A stretch of DNA of 56,314 nt, from NCBI GenBank assembly GCA_025360745.1, contig JANYBP010000019.1, positions 1 through 56,314 of the forward strand, written 5' to 3'. Below, piece after piece: positions 25,917 to 34,870 of this stretch (the first letter of the stretch is position 1; the number at the start of each line of letters is the position of its first letter). The position numbers and the translations under genes were made by a program. The notes beneath the pieces were generated by a model. It searched no databases. It was not told the DNA's origin and saw nothing but the letters and a program-made list of their open reading frames with translations. This DNA comes from a bacterium (GTDB taxonomy: Bacteria > Verrucomicrobiota > Kiritimatiellia > CAIKKV01 > CAIYGI01).

Positions 25917-26597
25917 ATGGCGGTAAATTTTGTGGAGCGGATTGACGACGCGGTGCCTGTTCGGCATGTGCTGCTGAGCGTTTCCGACAAGCGGGGGCTC
26001 GACCGGTTTGTCCCGGCGCTGGCGCAGCTTTGTCCGGCGGCGCGATTTTACTCGACCGGCGGCACCTTCACGGAGCTGCAAACGATCCTCGGCGCGGCGG
26101 CCCGCGACCGGTTGACGGCGGTCTCGGACTACACCGGACAGCCGGAAATGCAGGGCGGACTGGTCAAGACGCTCGATTTCAAAATCTACCTCGGACTGCT
26201 GAGCGAGACTTACAATCCCGCGCACGCCGCCGACCTGGCCCGCGTTTACGCGCAGGCCTTCGATATGGTGGTGGTCAATCTCTACCCTTTCCAGCAGACG
26301 GTGGCCAAGCCCGACGCCACGCCGGAAATGGCCCGCGCCAACATCGATATCGGCGGCCCCTGCATGGTGCGCGCCGCGGCCAAGAACTATCTGCGCGTGG
26401 CCTCGGTGACGAATCCCGCCGACTATGACGGTCTGCTTGCCGAGTTGCGGCGCACGGGCGGCGCGTTATCGCTGCAAACGCGATTCGACTTGGCGCGCAA
26501 GGCTTTTGCGCACACGGCGGCCTACGACGCCGCGATCGCGGGTTATCTGGAAAAGCGCACTCTGGACGAGGTGCGGAGCGTCTACAGGTTCGGTTAG
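25917..26597 (+). CDS. Stand-alone IMP cyclohydrolase domain (PurH N-terminal half)
   Basis: 226 aa covering only the MGS-like IMP cyclohydrolase domain of PurH, which closes FAICAR to IMP in the last step of purine synthesis. Recognised motifs are LLSVSDKRGL, YSTGGTFTEL, YTGQPEMQGGLVKTLDFK, VVNLYPFQQTV, NIDIGGPCMVRAAAKNY and RKAFAHTAAYDAAI, in canonical order. The AICAR transformylase domain that normally makes PurH about 510-530 aa is absent: the frame stops cleanly and queD begins 12 bases later. A very strong AAGGAGGT precedes the ATG. The transformylase must be encoded elsewhere, as a separate enzyme. Confidence 0.9.
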   Translation: MAVNFVERIDDAVPVRHVLLSVSDKRGLDRFVPALAQLCPAARFYSTGGTFTELQTILGAAARDRLTAVSDYTGQPEMQGGLVKTLDFKIYLGLLSETYNPAHAADLARVYAQAFDMVVVNLYPFQQTVAKPDATPEMARANIDIGGPCMVRAAAKNYLRVASVTNPADYDGLLAELRRTGGALSLQTRFDLARKAFAHTAAYDAAIAGYLEKRTLDEVRSVYRFG

Positions 26598-26609
26598 GAA
26601 GGCGGAAAT

Positions 26610-27002
26610 ATGTTCGAAGTCAGCGCCCACACCCACTTTTCCGCCGCCCACCGGCTGGTCGGTTATCCCGGCGCCTGCGCCCGCATTCACGGCCATAATT
26701 GGGATGTCGAGGTTTTCCTGCGCGGCGCGACGCTGGACGACGTGGGGATTCTGTGCGACTTCCGCGCGGTCAAGGCGGCGCTGCACGATGCCTTGGAGGA
26801 TTTTGACCACGCCGATCTGAACGCCCTGCCGGTGTTCGCCACGCGCAATCCCACCTCCGAAGCGCTGGCGCGATACTTGTACGAAAAACTGGCCGCGCAA
26901 CTGAATACGCCCCGCTGCCGTGTCCAGCGTGTGGCCGTTTCGGAAACGCCCGGCACCGTGGCGAGTTATTGGGCCGATGACGACACCGCCGCCCAGCGTT
27001 GA
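26610..27002 (+). CDS. queD: 6-carboxy-5,6,7,8-tetrahydropterin synthase QueD
   Basis: Converts 7,8-dihydroneopterin triphosphate to 6-carboxytetrahydropterin, the second step towards queuosine and other 7-deazaguanines. Zinc ligands are H14, H27 and H29 (SAAHRL, IHGHNWDV), with catalytic C23 between them. FDHADLN and NPTSEALARYLYEKL are further family signatures. 130 aa is the normal length. AAGGCGGAAAT precedes the ATG. It overlaps queE by 26 bases. Confidence 0.94.
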   Translation: MFEVSAHTHFSAAHRLVGYPGACARIHGHNWDVEVFLRGATLDDVGILCDFRAVKAALHDALEDFDHADLNALPVFATRNPTSEALARYLYEKLAAQLNTPRCRVQRVAVSETPGTVASYWADDDTAAQR

Positions 27003-27624
27003 AATCAGCGAGACCTTCGTCTCGCTGCAGGGCGAATCCACCCATTCCGGCCAGCCCTGCTGGTTCGTGCGGCTCGCCGGGTGCAATCTGCGCTGCCGCT
27101 ACTGCGATACCGCGCGGGCCTGGGAGCGCGGGGAACGACGCACGGTGGCGGAGTTGGTGGACGAGTACCGTGCAAGCGGCGTCGCGCTGGCCGAGATCAC
27201 CGGCGGCGAACCTTTGCTGCAACCCGGTTTTCCCGCGCTGGCGGCGGCCTTGTGCGAGGCGGGGCCGGGGCCGGTGCTGGTGGAAACCAACGGAAGCTGC
27301 GATCTGCGGCTGATCCCCGCGGCCGCGATCGCCATCATGGACATCAAGACCCCCGGCAGCGGCGAGGCCGGACGCTTCGAGCGCGAGAATCTGCGGCGGC
27401 TGCGGGCGACGGACGAAATCAAATTTGTAATCGCAAGCCGTGAAGATTTCGACTGGGCCGCCGCGCTGGTGCGCGCCGAACGACTGGAAACGCGCTGCGC
27501 GGCGGTGCTGGTCTCGCCCGCCGCCGGACTGGTGGAGGCCGCCGAACTGGCCCGCTGGCTGTTAGAGTCGCGGCTCCCGGTGCGGCTGAATCTGCAACTC
27601 CACCGCCTGGTGGGCTTGGCCTGA
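26977..27624 (+). CDS. queE: 7-carboxy-7-deazaguanine synthase QueE
   Basis: Radical SAM ring-contraction enzyme making 7-carboxy-7-deazaguanine for queuosine. The cluster motif CNLRCRYC is at residues 36-43, after SLQGESTHSG, the QueE signature. EITGGEPLLQ and LVETNGSCDL follow, with MDIKTPGSGE. At about 215 aa it is of normal size. The start is ATG 26977 inside queD; the open frame from 26920 adds residues read out of frame from queD. With queD it forms a coupled pair; queC and queF are not in the window. Confidence 0.94.
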   Translation: MTTPPPSVEISETFVSLQGESTHSGQPCWFVRLAGCNLRCRYCDTARAWERGERRTVAELVDEYRASGVALAEITGGEPLLQPGFPALAAALCEAGPGPVLVETNGSCDLRLIPAAAIAIMDIKTPGSGEAGRFERENLRRLRATDEIKFVIASREDFDWAAALVRAERLETRCAAVLVSPAAGLVEAAELARWLLESRLPVRLNLQLHRLVGLA

Positions 27625-27641
27625 CGCGAGGAGGTGTCGTT

Positions 27642-29234
27642 TTACTTCACCTTCGCCTTCGCGGGCAGAGTGGGGCGCAGTTTTTCGACCTTTACGTCTT
27701 TGGCGCGCAGTTTGAGCGCGAGCGCGCCGGGATTCTCGGAGCCCAGTTGGTAGGCCTTTTTCCAGGCGGCCACGGCGCCGCCGTCGCCCAGTTTATCAAG
27801 CGTGTCGCCGAGGTGCTCCAGCACGGTCGCATCGTCACCCTCCAACGCCACCGCCCGTCGCAACGTGGCCGCCGCCGCCGTATAGTCGCCACGCCGGTAC
27901 TGGATCCAGCCCAGCGTGTCCAGATAGGCGGCGTTGTCCGGTTCCTCCGCCAGTGCGCGCTGCACGTATTCCGCGGCACGGTCCAGGTGAAGGCTTTTTT
28001 CGGCCCAGGTATAGGCCAGGTAGTTGAGCGCTTCGGCGAAATCGGGGTTCAGCCGGAGGGCCGCTTCGAAACGTTGTTCCGCCTCGGCGTTGCGTCCGAG
28101 TTGGTCCAGCGCCACGCCGTAGGCGAAGAAAAACTCCGGCGCCAGGGTGCCGTACTGGAGCGCCGCGATGACGCGCGGTTCCAGTTTGGCGAAAACTTTG
28201 ACCGCCGCCGCGGGCCGGCGCAGTGCGGCGAGCATTTGCCCCAGATAGAACGGCAGTTCCAGACTGTCCGGCATCCCGCGGATGCCGTCTTCCAGCAGGC
28301 GCAAGCCGTTGGTGGCATCGCCGTCCGTGAAATAGAGTTGGGCCCGGCGCGCGAAGAAATCCTCGCGCGGCGGATCGCTCTGCAACGCCGCGTTGAAGCA
28401 GGCATCCGCTTGATCCGGCAATGCGAGCACGGTATAGGCGACGCCCGCCTCGAAAAGCGCCACGGCATCCTTCGGCGCGCGCTTGCGCGCAACGGCGATC
28501 AGGTTTTCCGCGGCGCGTCGATGTCCGAGGGCCCCCTCGGCGCTTGCGGCCAACAGCATCCAGAGCGGCGCATCAGGTTGGACCGCGCGCAGCGCCGCTA
28601 GCACCCGCAGCGCCGGTTCGGGTTGTTCGCTCTCCAGCAGGAAGCGCGCGAGTTCATCCGCATATTGCCGCAACTCCGCGCTATGCCCGGGTCGGCGCAG
28701 TCCTCCGGCCACAACGTCGGCGGCATCGGTGAAGCGTTTTTGGGCGAGACGGAGCGCGGCCAGGCGCGCGTAGCCATCGGCATCGCCAGGCTGGTTCCCG
28801 ATCAGCCAGCGGAATTCGCGCGCCGCCGCGCGGTCCTGCCCGGCGATGTGCAGCGCCATCCCCCGCGTGGCATGTATCCGTGCATCACCGGGGTGCTCCG
28901 CAATACCGCGATCCAGGATGGACAGGGCTTCGCTGGCGCGGTTTTTCGAAAGGGCGGCGGCGGCCGCGGCCAGCACGACATCTACATTTCCGGCGTCGAG
29001 CAAAACCGCTGCCGTCAAGTGAGAGGCAATCCGGTCGTTACTGTCGCCGGCTTCTTCGGGCGCCGTCAAGGCGCTGCCAAAGTGGGCCAGGGCATCGGCC
29101 TGCCGCAATGCGGCGGGAGAGGGCAGCAGCGTGCGGTCGGCTTGCGACGATACAGGCGAAGGCGCCCGGGAGGTGGCGCAACCGGACAACAACCCGGCCG
29201 CCAGCGTCAACCATATGCCGCGGCGGATGCACAC
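27642..29234 (-). CDS. TPR-repeat lipoprotein
   Basis: About 530 aa. A lipoprotein signal, IWLTLAAGLLSGCATS, with the lipobox cysteine after LLSG, shows attachment to a membrane. The rest is a chain of tetratricopeptide repeats, clear in DAVALFEAGVAYTVLALPDQ, EAEQRFEAALRLNPDFAEAL and YLDTLGWIQYRRGDYTAAAA. The GTG at 29234 begins just before the signal and after the stop of the mini-ORF upstream. The frame continues to 29297, but that part overlaps the mini-ORF out of phase. It is probably an outer-membrane scaffold; partner unknown. Third gene after hisG and the mS38-like ORF. Confidence 0.85.
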   Translation of the reverse strand: MCIRRGIWLTLAAGLLSGCATSRAPSPVSSQADRTLLPSPAALRQADALAHFGSALTAPEEAGDSNDRIASHLTAAVLLDAGNVDVVLAAAAAALSKNRASEALSILDRGIAEHPGDARIHATRGMALHIAGQDRAAAREFRWLIGNQPGDADGYARLAALRLAQKRFTDAADVVAGGLRRPGHSAELRQYADELARFLLESEQPEPALRVLAALRAVQPDAPLWMLLAASAEGALGHRRAAENLIAVARKRAPKDAVALFEAGVAYTVLALPDQADACFNAALQSDPPREDFFARRAQLYFTDGDATNGLRLLEDGIRGMPDSLELPFYLGQMLAALRRPAAAVKVFAKLEPRVIAALQYGTLAPEFFFAYGVALDQLGRNAEAEQRFEAALRLNPDFAEALNYLAYTWAEKSLHLDRAAEYVQRALAEEPDNAAYLDTLGWIQYRRGDYTAAAATLRRAVALEGDDATVLEHLGDTLDKLGDGGAVAAWKKAYQLGSENPGALALKLRAKDVKVEKLRPTLPAKAKVK

Positions 29235-29256
29235 CCCCGGGGAATTCCGTTTTGCG

Positions 29257-29346
29257 CTACTTGTTCTTGTGGCGCATCGCCTTGCGGCGCTTTTCATATT
29301 TGTGCTTGGACATTTTGGTGCGCCGTTTCTTTTTAATTGAACCCAC
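29257..29346 (-). CDS. 29-aa mS38/COX24-like basic mini-protein
   Basis: A very short frame starting GTG at 29346 and ending TAG at 29257. The product opens MGSIKKKRRTKMSKHKYEK and ends AMRHKNK. The KKKRRxKMxKHKxxKRxKxxRHKNK pattern is that of the AURKAIP1/COX24 (mS38) family of small ribosomal-subunit proteins. AAAGGAG lies seven bases before the GTG, an excellent ribosome site. It sits between hisG and the TPR lipoprotein on the same strand. The family is known as a component of the small ribosomal subunit in mitochondria and in some bacteria; the role here is inferred from that pattern. Confidence 0.86.
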   Translation of the reverse strand: MGSIKKKRRTKMSKHKYEKRRKAMRHKNK

Positions 29347-29378
29347 GAGTTTGCTCCTTTCCTGAAAACCGCCGCCGG

Positions 29379-30251
29379 TCAGGGGACGACCTTGTTCAGC
29401 GGCAATTCGATGATACCTTCCGCGCCGGCGCGCTTCAATGCCGGGATGATCTCGCGGACCACCTTTTCCTCGATCACTGACTCGATCGCCACCCAGCCCG
29501 GCGTGCTCAGCATGTTCACCGTCGGCGCGTGCAGCGAAGGCAGAATGCCCGTCAGGGCCGCCACCATGTCCTTGGGCGCGTTCATTTTCAGCATGACCCG
29601 CGTTTCCGCGGCCAGCGCGCCCTGGAGCAGCAGTGCGATCTGCTCCACCTTGCGCCGCTTCCAGGGATCGCTCCAGGCCTGGCGATTGGCGATGAACTTG
29701 GTCGTGGACTCCAGCACCACGTCCACAATGCGCAGGTTGTTGGCGCGCAGCGACGAGCCGGTTTCCGTCAGTTCGACGATGGCATCCACCAATTCCGGAA
29801 CCTTGGCTTCGGTGGCGCCCCAGGAAAATTCGACTTCCGCCTGCACGCCATGCTTGTCGAGGTAACGCTTGGTCATGCCGACCGCCTCGGTCGCGATGCG
29901 TTTGCCCCGCAAATCCTGCACGGAGCGGATTGTCGAATCGTTATGCACCGCCAGCACCCAGCGCACGGGCCGCAGTCCCTGCTTGGCGTAGACCAGGTCC
30001 GCCACCTCATGCACATCCGAACCGTTCTCGCAAATCCAGTCGTAGCCCGTGATGCCGGCGTCCAGCATGCCGTGTTCGACGTAGCGGCTGATTTCCTGGG
30101 CCCGGATCAACCGGGCTTCGATTTCCTTGTCGTTCACGCTCGGCATGTAGGAGCGCGTGCCGGCCGAAACCTTGAAGCCCGCCTTCTGCAGCATCATGAA
30201 GGTGGCTTCCTGGAGGCTGCCCTTGGGCAGGCCCAATATCAGTTTGCTCAT
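29379..30251 (-). CDS. hisG: ATP phosphoribosyltransferase HisG, long form
   Basis: Catalyses the first step of histidine synthesis, joining ATP and [18 protein letters not shown] opens the protein, and [32 protein letters not shown] and [14 protein letters not shown] belong to the catalytic domains. After about residue 215 comes the regulatory domain of long-form, HisZ-independent enzymes, with [14 protein letters not shown] and [12 protein letters not shown], which in this family binds histidine for feedback inhibition. 290 aa is normal. GGGAAAGAACGC precedes the ATG. No other his genes are nearby. Confidence 0.96.
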   Translation of the reverse strand: MSKLILGLPKGSLQEATFMMLQKAGFKVSAGTRSYMPSVNDKEIEARLIRAQEISRYVEHGMLDAGITGYDWICENGSDVHEVADLVYAKQGLRPVRWVLAVHNDSTIRSVQDLRGKRIATEAVGMTKRYLDKHGVQAEVEFSWGATEAKVPELVDAIVELTETGSSLRANNLRIVDVVLESTTKFIANRQAWSDPWKRRKVEQIALLLQGALAAETRVMLKMNAPKDMVAALTGILPSLHAPTVNMLSTPGWVAIESVIEEKVVREIIPALKRAGAEGIIELPLNKVVP

Positions 30252-30382
30252 GCGTTCTTTCCCTCGAATCTAGACCCGCCCCGTTCAGGCAGGCAAGCAA
30301 GCAATCTTACGCAACCCCGCCCCCCCGCGTCCAGCGCCTTCTTGGCGCCCTGATCCTCGCATCCTCGCCTAACGTCGTTCCG

Positions 30383-30557
30383 ACATTCCATCCATAAGCA
30401 TTTCGCCTTGCGCCCACGCGGCGGCAGAGGCCTGCCGCCCTCCAGAAGAATCCTCTAGCATGTCTCGATGACGTTCCATCCATAAGCATTTCGCCTTGCG
30501 CCACGCGGCGGCAGAGGCCTGCCGCCCTCCAGAAGAATCCTCCAGCATGTCTCGATG
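30383..30557. repeat. Tandem duplication of an 87-88-bp unit
   Basis: Two nearly identical direct copies lie at 30383-30470 and 30471-30557, differing at a handful of positions (ACATTCC versus ACGTTCC, TCTAGC versus CCAGC and one indel). Each unit holds GCATTTCGCC, CCACGCGGCGGC and a hairpin GGCGGCAG/CTGCCGCC followed by CTCCA. Parts match the terminal repeats of the element at 52830-52934. Confidence 0.85.
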
Positions 30558-30615
30558 ACTTTCCTTGGAGGGCGACGGGCCTCCGTCGCCGCGTGGGCGT
30601 AGGGCGAAAGACTTG
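30558..30615. repeat. REP-like hairpin and end of a MITE-like element
   Basis: TGGAGGGCGACGGGCCTCCGTCGCC forms (shown as stem GGCGACGG/CCGTCGCC) a hairpin flanked by TGGAG. GCGTGGGCGTAGGGCGAAAG after it is the inverted counterpart of the GCATTTCGCC end in the tandem units. The same hairpin, reversed, occurs at 52850-52877. Confidence 0.65.
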
Positions 30616-30664
30616 GCAGCAACATGGGCGCAACGTCCTTAGGCGAGGATTTGGGTGGCGACTA

Positions 30665-30682
30665 CAGCAATTCTCATTATGG
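30665..30682. repeat. Orphan terminal inverted repeat of the 145-bp MITE
   Basis: CAGCAATTCTCATTATGG is identical over 18 bases to one terminal repeat of the elements at 35937 and 56170. No second end is nearby, so it is a solo remnant. It lies 15 bases past the 3' end of the SNF2 gene. Confidence 0.7.
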
Positions 30683-30697
30683 GTTGTTCCGGGTCAG

Positions 30698-33600
30698 TTA
30701 CAGCGAAAGCAGTTCCAGAATCTCCTCCATCGAGAGGTGGCCGACGACGCCGGCTTCCTGGGAGAGCATGGTCTGGATCAGGGTCTTCTTGCGCTGCTGC
30801 AGGGCCAGCACCTTTTCTTCAACCGTGCCGCGGGTGATCAATTTCACGCTGTAGACCGTGCGCTTCTGGCCGATGCGGTGGGCGCGGTCGGTGGCCTGAT
30901 CCTCGACGGCGGGATTCCACCAGGGGTCGAAGTGGACGACCATATCGGCCCCGGTCAGGTTCAAGCCCGTGCCGCCGGCCTTGAGGCTGATCAGGAAGAC
31001 GGGAATGGTACGGTTGCCGTTGAATTCATGCACAACCTTCTGGCGTTCCTTGGTGGAGCCGTCGAGATAACAGTAGGTCAGACGGCGGCGGTCCAGCTCA
31101 TGCCGCAAAATCTGGAGCATGCTGACGAACTGGCTGAAGACCAGCACCCGGTGCCCGCCGTCCACGGCCTCGTCCAGCAGCTCGAAGAAGAGGTCCATTT
31201 TGGCCGAGGGATGGGCGGGCTTGAGGTTGGGCAGGCGCAGCAGGTCGAGATGGCAGCAGACCTGGCGCAGGCGCAGCAGGGTTTTGAGCACTTCCATGCG
31301 CGACTTTTCCAGCCCCTGCTTCGCCACCAGGTCGGTGATCTTCTTGCGCGCCGAGGCCAGCAATTCGGCGTAAACCGCCTTCTGGTCGGTGCTGAGCGTG
31401 CATTGCGCGATGCGTTCGATGCGCGGCGGCAGGTCGCGGGCCACGTCGGCCTTGAGCCGCCGCAGCAGGAAGGGCTGTAGTTTGCGGCGCAGTTTAAGTT
31501 GCGCCGCCTCGCCATCCATATCGCCGTTGGCGATCGGCAGTTCGTAATTGCGCCGGAAATTTTCGTGCGATCCGAGGTAGCCTGGCATCAGGAAGTCCAT
31601 GATCGACCAAAGATCCGAAACGCTGTTTTCGAGCGGCGTGCCGGTCAGCACCAGCCGGTGCTTGGCGTGGATCTGCTTGACCGTGACGGCGTTCTGGGTG
31701 GAGCGGTTCTTGATGTGCTGCGCTTCGTCCAGCACGACCACGGCGTATTCGTGCTGCAGGTGGCGCGCGATGTCGCGCCGCACGAGGGCGTAGGAGGTGA
31801 TCACCAGATCGGCGTTCGGCATGTCGTGCCAGAGCATGTGGCGCTCGCTGCCGCTGATGGCCAGGACTTTCATGCCCGGCAGAAAGCGCTGCGCCTCCTC
31901 GGCCCAGTTGTCCACCAGGCTGGTCGGGCAGACGATCAGCGTGGGCCGGCCGCGGGCCGTTGCGTTGACGCGCGCCAGGCGCAGCCAGGCCAGGGCCTGG
32001 ACGGTTTTGCCAAGGCCCATTTCGTCGGCCAGAATGCCGGCGAAGCCGTTGCCTTCAAGGAAACGCAGCCAGCGCACGCCATCCTTCTGGTAGGGACGCA
32101 GCACATTTTCCAGGCCGTCGGGCATCTCGATGCTTTCCGGCTCGCGCAGGCGGGTCATCTGTTCCGCCGTGACGCGCCAGGCGGGCGGCGACTCGATGTC
32201 CACGCCGTCCAGAGCGTTCAGCGAAGCCTGCACATAGGCGGCGTAAATCATCGGCATTCTGAAGGTGCCGGGCCGTTCGCCGGCTTCGCCGCCGCAATCG
32301 CGGAAGACATCCATCAGCGCGTTGATGGCCTGGGCGTCGAGCAGCGTCGGTTTTTTGCCGGGCGCGCCGAGGAACGATTCGTCCTTGCGCAGGGCGCGCT
32401 GAATATCCGCCGCGGAGAGCGAGGCGCCGGCGCGGTTTTCGAAATCGAAGCCCACCTCGAACCAGTCCTGCCCCGCCGGCGTGTTGATGCGCACGACCGG
32501 GGTGGCATAGTCCGCCTCCTCGGCGAAGCCCGCCACGCGGCCTTCCAGTTCCACGCGCCAGCCGAAGCGGCGCAGGGCGGGCATCTGGCTGCCGATGAAA
32601 TTGAGCACCTCGCGGGTGCCGATGATCGGTTCGACCTTGTCGCCGCGCTCGCCGCCCTTGAAACCGTGCCGGGCCAGGATGGCCAACGCGGCCTGCTCGG
32701 ACGGCAGGTTGCGCACGGTATAGCGCATCAGGTCGTGTTCGTCGGGAATCGCGAAATGGCTGATCGGGTCGGGTTTGTTGGCCACCAGCGTGTAGCCGTT
32801 GTACTGGGCGAAGAGCGTGGCCGCGAGCGAGGCCGGACTGCCGCGCACGCGCAGTTTGAAACGCGGCATGGCCGGCTCGATGGTGAAAAGGTCGGAGGAC
32901 AATTCGCTGGCCACGCGCAGGAAACGGCTGAGCAGCGGCAGTTCGGTCTGCATGAATCCCGGCACGGAGGATCGGGCGATGCGGATCAGGCCCTGATAGG
33001 CCTGGCGCGCCGGCGTGGGTAGCAGCGCTTCCAGCGGCCAGAGATAGTCCTTGCCGACGATCCAGCCCGACTTGGCCGCGATCAGGTAAAGCGGCGCCTC
33101 GGTCGCCTCGCTTTCCGGCTCCATCGGGCGTTCGGTGTGAATGCGCAGCAGCAACTCGCCCGACTCGGGGTCGAGATCGAGCTTGAGAATCGAGGCCAGC
33201 GGGGTCGTGGCGATCGTGAGCTTGGCGTGGCGCTCGGCGTCGCCGAGCGTCCGGCCGCGGAAAATCTCGATCAGGTTGACCAGATCGTCGAGCGTAACTT
33301 CGACCCGCCCCATCGCCGGTCCCGCGACAATGTCTTCCAGCACGAACAGCGCGGCCTCGTCGGCCTGTCCAAAGGCCAGCGGCACGTCGCGCGGCACGAG
33401 GTCCAGCGGCAATTCCGATTCTCCCCAGGCCGCCGTGGCGAGCAGCGGGATGCGTTGTCCCGTGCGCGCGGCTTCGCGCCAGCCCTCGCCCAGCGTGAGG
33501 TTCACGGCGGCGCGCACCGCGCCGGCCTCGCCCGGCTTCACACGGCGGATGTAGGCGGCGTCGCGCACGCGGGTGACGGTGGAAGTGGCGTGGATTTGCT

Positions 33601-33916
33601 CTTCGACACGCAGCCGCTCACGCTCGGGATCGGCCTGGGCCTTCAACAATTGCAGACAGACCGCCACGGCGTGGGAACAAATGATGCCGCGCTCGCGGCT
33701 GTCGCGGCAGGGGCAGAGATTTTCCGCCGTGCGGTCGTTCATGATGCGCAGCCCGGTCTTGAGCGGCCGGTTGCTCCAAAGAATCGTGCCGGTGATGCGC
33801 GGCGGGGACCAGGCCGCCTCCTTCACCAGGCCGCGTTCGAACAGCGTGGTGGCATCCCGGAAAACCGGCTGACCGGCCCAGTCGAGGAGAATCTTGCGTG
33901 TGATCGGCAGAGGCAT
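30698..33916 (-). CDS. SWIM/SNF2 family DEAD-like helicase
   Basis: 1072-aa ATP-dependent DNA-remodelling type protein. A SWIM zinc finger with the CxCx9CxH pattern is at C68, C70, C80 and H82. The C-terminal half is the Snf2 motor: ADEMGLGKTVQALAW (Walker A), VVLDEAQHIKN (DEAQ box), VLTGTPLENSVSDLWSI, FSQFVSMLQIL and DPWWNPAVEDQATDRAHRIG (motif VI). Between them lies a less conserved region seen in bacterial SNF2 proteins. Bacterial members are linked to transcription and DNA repair, but the exact role is unknown. It is the last gene of rnhC-prmA-SNF2, starting 15 bases after prmA. Confidence 0.93.
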   Translation of the reverse strand: MPLPITRKILLDWAGQPVFRDATTLFERGLVKEAAWSPPRITGTILWSNRPLKTGLRIMNDRTAENLCPCRDSRERGIICSHAVAVCLQLLKAQADPERERLRVEEQIHATSTVTRVRDAAYIRRVKPGEAGAVRAAVNLTLGEGWREAARTGQRIPLLATAAWGESELPLDLVPRDVPLAFGQADEAALFVLEDIVAGPAMGRVEVTLDDLVNLIEIFRGRTLGDAERHAKLTIATTPLASILKLDLDPESGELLLRIHTERPMEPESEATEAPLYLIAAKSGWIVGKDYLWPLEALLPTPARQAYQGLIRIARSSVPGFMQTELPLLSRFLRVASELSSDLFTIEPAMPRFKLRVRGSPASLAATLFAQYNGYTLVANKPDPISHFAIPDEHDLMRYTVRNLPSEQAALAILARHGFKGGERGDKVEPIIGTREVLNFIGSQMPALRRFGWRVELEGRVAGFAEEADYATPVVRINTPAGQDWFEVGFDFENRAGASLSAADIQRALRKDESFLGAPGKKPTLLDAQAINALMDVFRDCGGEAGERPGTFRMPMIYAAYVQASLNALDGVDIESPPAWRVTAEQMTRLREPESIEMPDGLENVLRPYQKDGVRWLRFLEGNGFAGILADEMGLGKTVQALAWLRLARVNATARGRPTLIVCPTSLVDNWAEEAQRFLPGMKVLAISGSERHMLWHDMPNADLVITSYALVRRDIARHLQHEYAVVVLDEAQHIKNRSTQNAVTVKQIHAKHRLVLTGTPLENSVSDLWSIMDFLMPGYLGSHENFRRNYELPIANGDMDGEAAQLKLRRKLQPFLLRRLKADVARDLPPRIERIAQCTLSTDQKAVYAELLASARKKITDLVAKQGLEKSRMEVLKTLLRLRQVCCHLDLLRLPNLKPAHPSAKMDLFFELLDEAVDGGHRVLVFSQFVSMLQILRHELDRRRLTYCYLDGSTKERQKVVHEFNGNRTIPVFLISLKAGGTGLNLTGADMVVHFDPWWNPAVEDQATDRAHRIGQKRTVYSVKLITRGTVEEKVLALQQRKKTLIQTMLSQEAGVVGHLSMEEILELLSL

Positions 33917-33931
33917 GTGTAACTCGCAAAC

Positions 33932-34870
33932 TTATGCAGCGGGCGCCCGGCGCGCGGGCTTGACGGCGCGGGCGGGGGCGCTCAGCCGGCCGGAGGTCCA
34001 GCCTTCCAGAGTCATGGTTTGCCGCTCGCGAAAGCCCAGCGTCCGGTAGGCGGCGAGCACGGCGGCATATTGATTTTCGAGAATGCCGGACAGGATCAAC
34101 TGTCCGGCGGGAGCCACGCAGGCGGCCACCGTCGCGGCATGTTCGATCAGCACGGAAGCCAGGATGTTCGCGACGACCGTTTGCGCGCGCCAGCCGGCGG
34201 CCGGGGCCGCCAGGTCGCCCTCGCGGACTGTCACCGCGGCGCCCACGCCGTTGGCCGCGGCATTGGCCGCGGCGATGCGCACGGCCACGGGATCGTTGTC
34301 GACCGCCAGCACGCGCTTCCAACCCAGACGCGCCGCGGCGATCGCCAGTATACCGGAGCCCGCTCCCAGATCGAGCAGCCCCCCGGCCACGCCGCGGCGC
34401 GCGCAGGCGTCGAGCAGACGCAGACAGGCGCGCGTGGTGCCGTGCTGACCGGTGCCGAAACTGAGCCCCGGATCGAGTTCGATCACGATTTCGCCGGGCG
34501 CCGCGGCGCAGTCGGCCCAGCTCGGCTTGACCCACAGACGTTCGGAAACATGCTCGGGTTTGAAATGCTTTTTCCAGCTTTCCGCCCAGTCCTCGGGCGG
34601 CAGCACGGCGATCGCCGCGGCGGCGCCGGCGCCCGGCGCGAGCGCGTCCAGCTCCGCCCGTAAAGAGGCCAGCGCGGCCTCGGCGGCGGACGGCGTGGCA
34701 TGGAAGCTCTCCAGCCGGCCCAGCGGACGATCCTCGTCGAACCAGACGGCCAGCGCCAGATTTTCCACCATCTCCGTGCGCAGTTGCACGGTTTCGGCGA
34801 CGTCGCGGGTGGTTTCGGCACGGACGACGAAAAGCGACACGGGCGCCAGGGAAGCGGCGGCGGTGTTCAT
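33932..34870 (-). CDS. prmA: Ribosomal protein L11 methyltransferase PrmA
   Basis: Trimethylates lysines of ribosomal protein uL11. The C-terminal SAM domain has FGTGQHGTTRACLRLLD, LLDLGAGSGILAIAAARLG and VVANILASVLIEHA, the PrmA signature with NILA in the substrate-binding loop. The N-terminal part has WAESWKKHFKPEHVSERLWV, typical of the linker preceding the catalytic domain. The ATG at 34870 gives 312 aa and overlaps the rnhC stop by four bases. The much longer open frame to 35710 is a shadow of rnhC. Confidence 0.93.
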   Translation of the reverse strand: MNTAAASLAPVSLFVVRAETTRDVAETVQLRTEMVENLALAVWFDEDRPLGRLESFHATPSAAEAALASLRAELDALAPGAGAAAAIAVLPPEDWAESWKKHFKPEHVSERLWVKPSWADCAAAPGEIVIELDPGLSFGTGQHGTTRACLRLLDACARRGVAGGLLDLGAGSGILAIAAARLGWKRVLAVDNDPVAVRIAAANAAANGVGAAVTVREGDLAAPAAGWRAQTVVANILASVLIEHAATVAACVAPAGQLILSGILENQYAAVLAAYRTLGFRERQTMTLEGWTSGRLSAPARAVKPARRAPAA

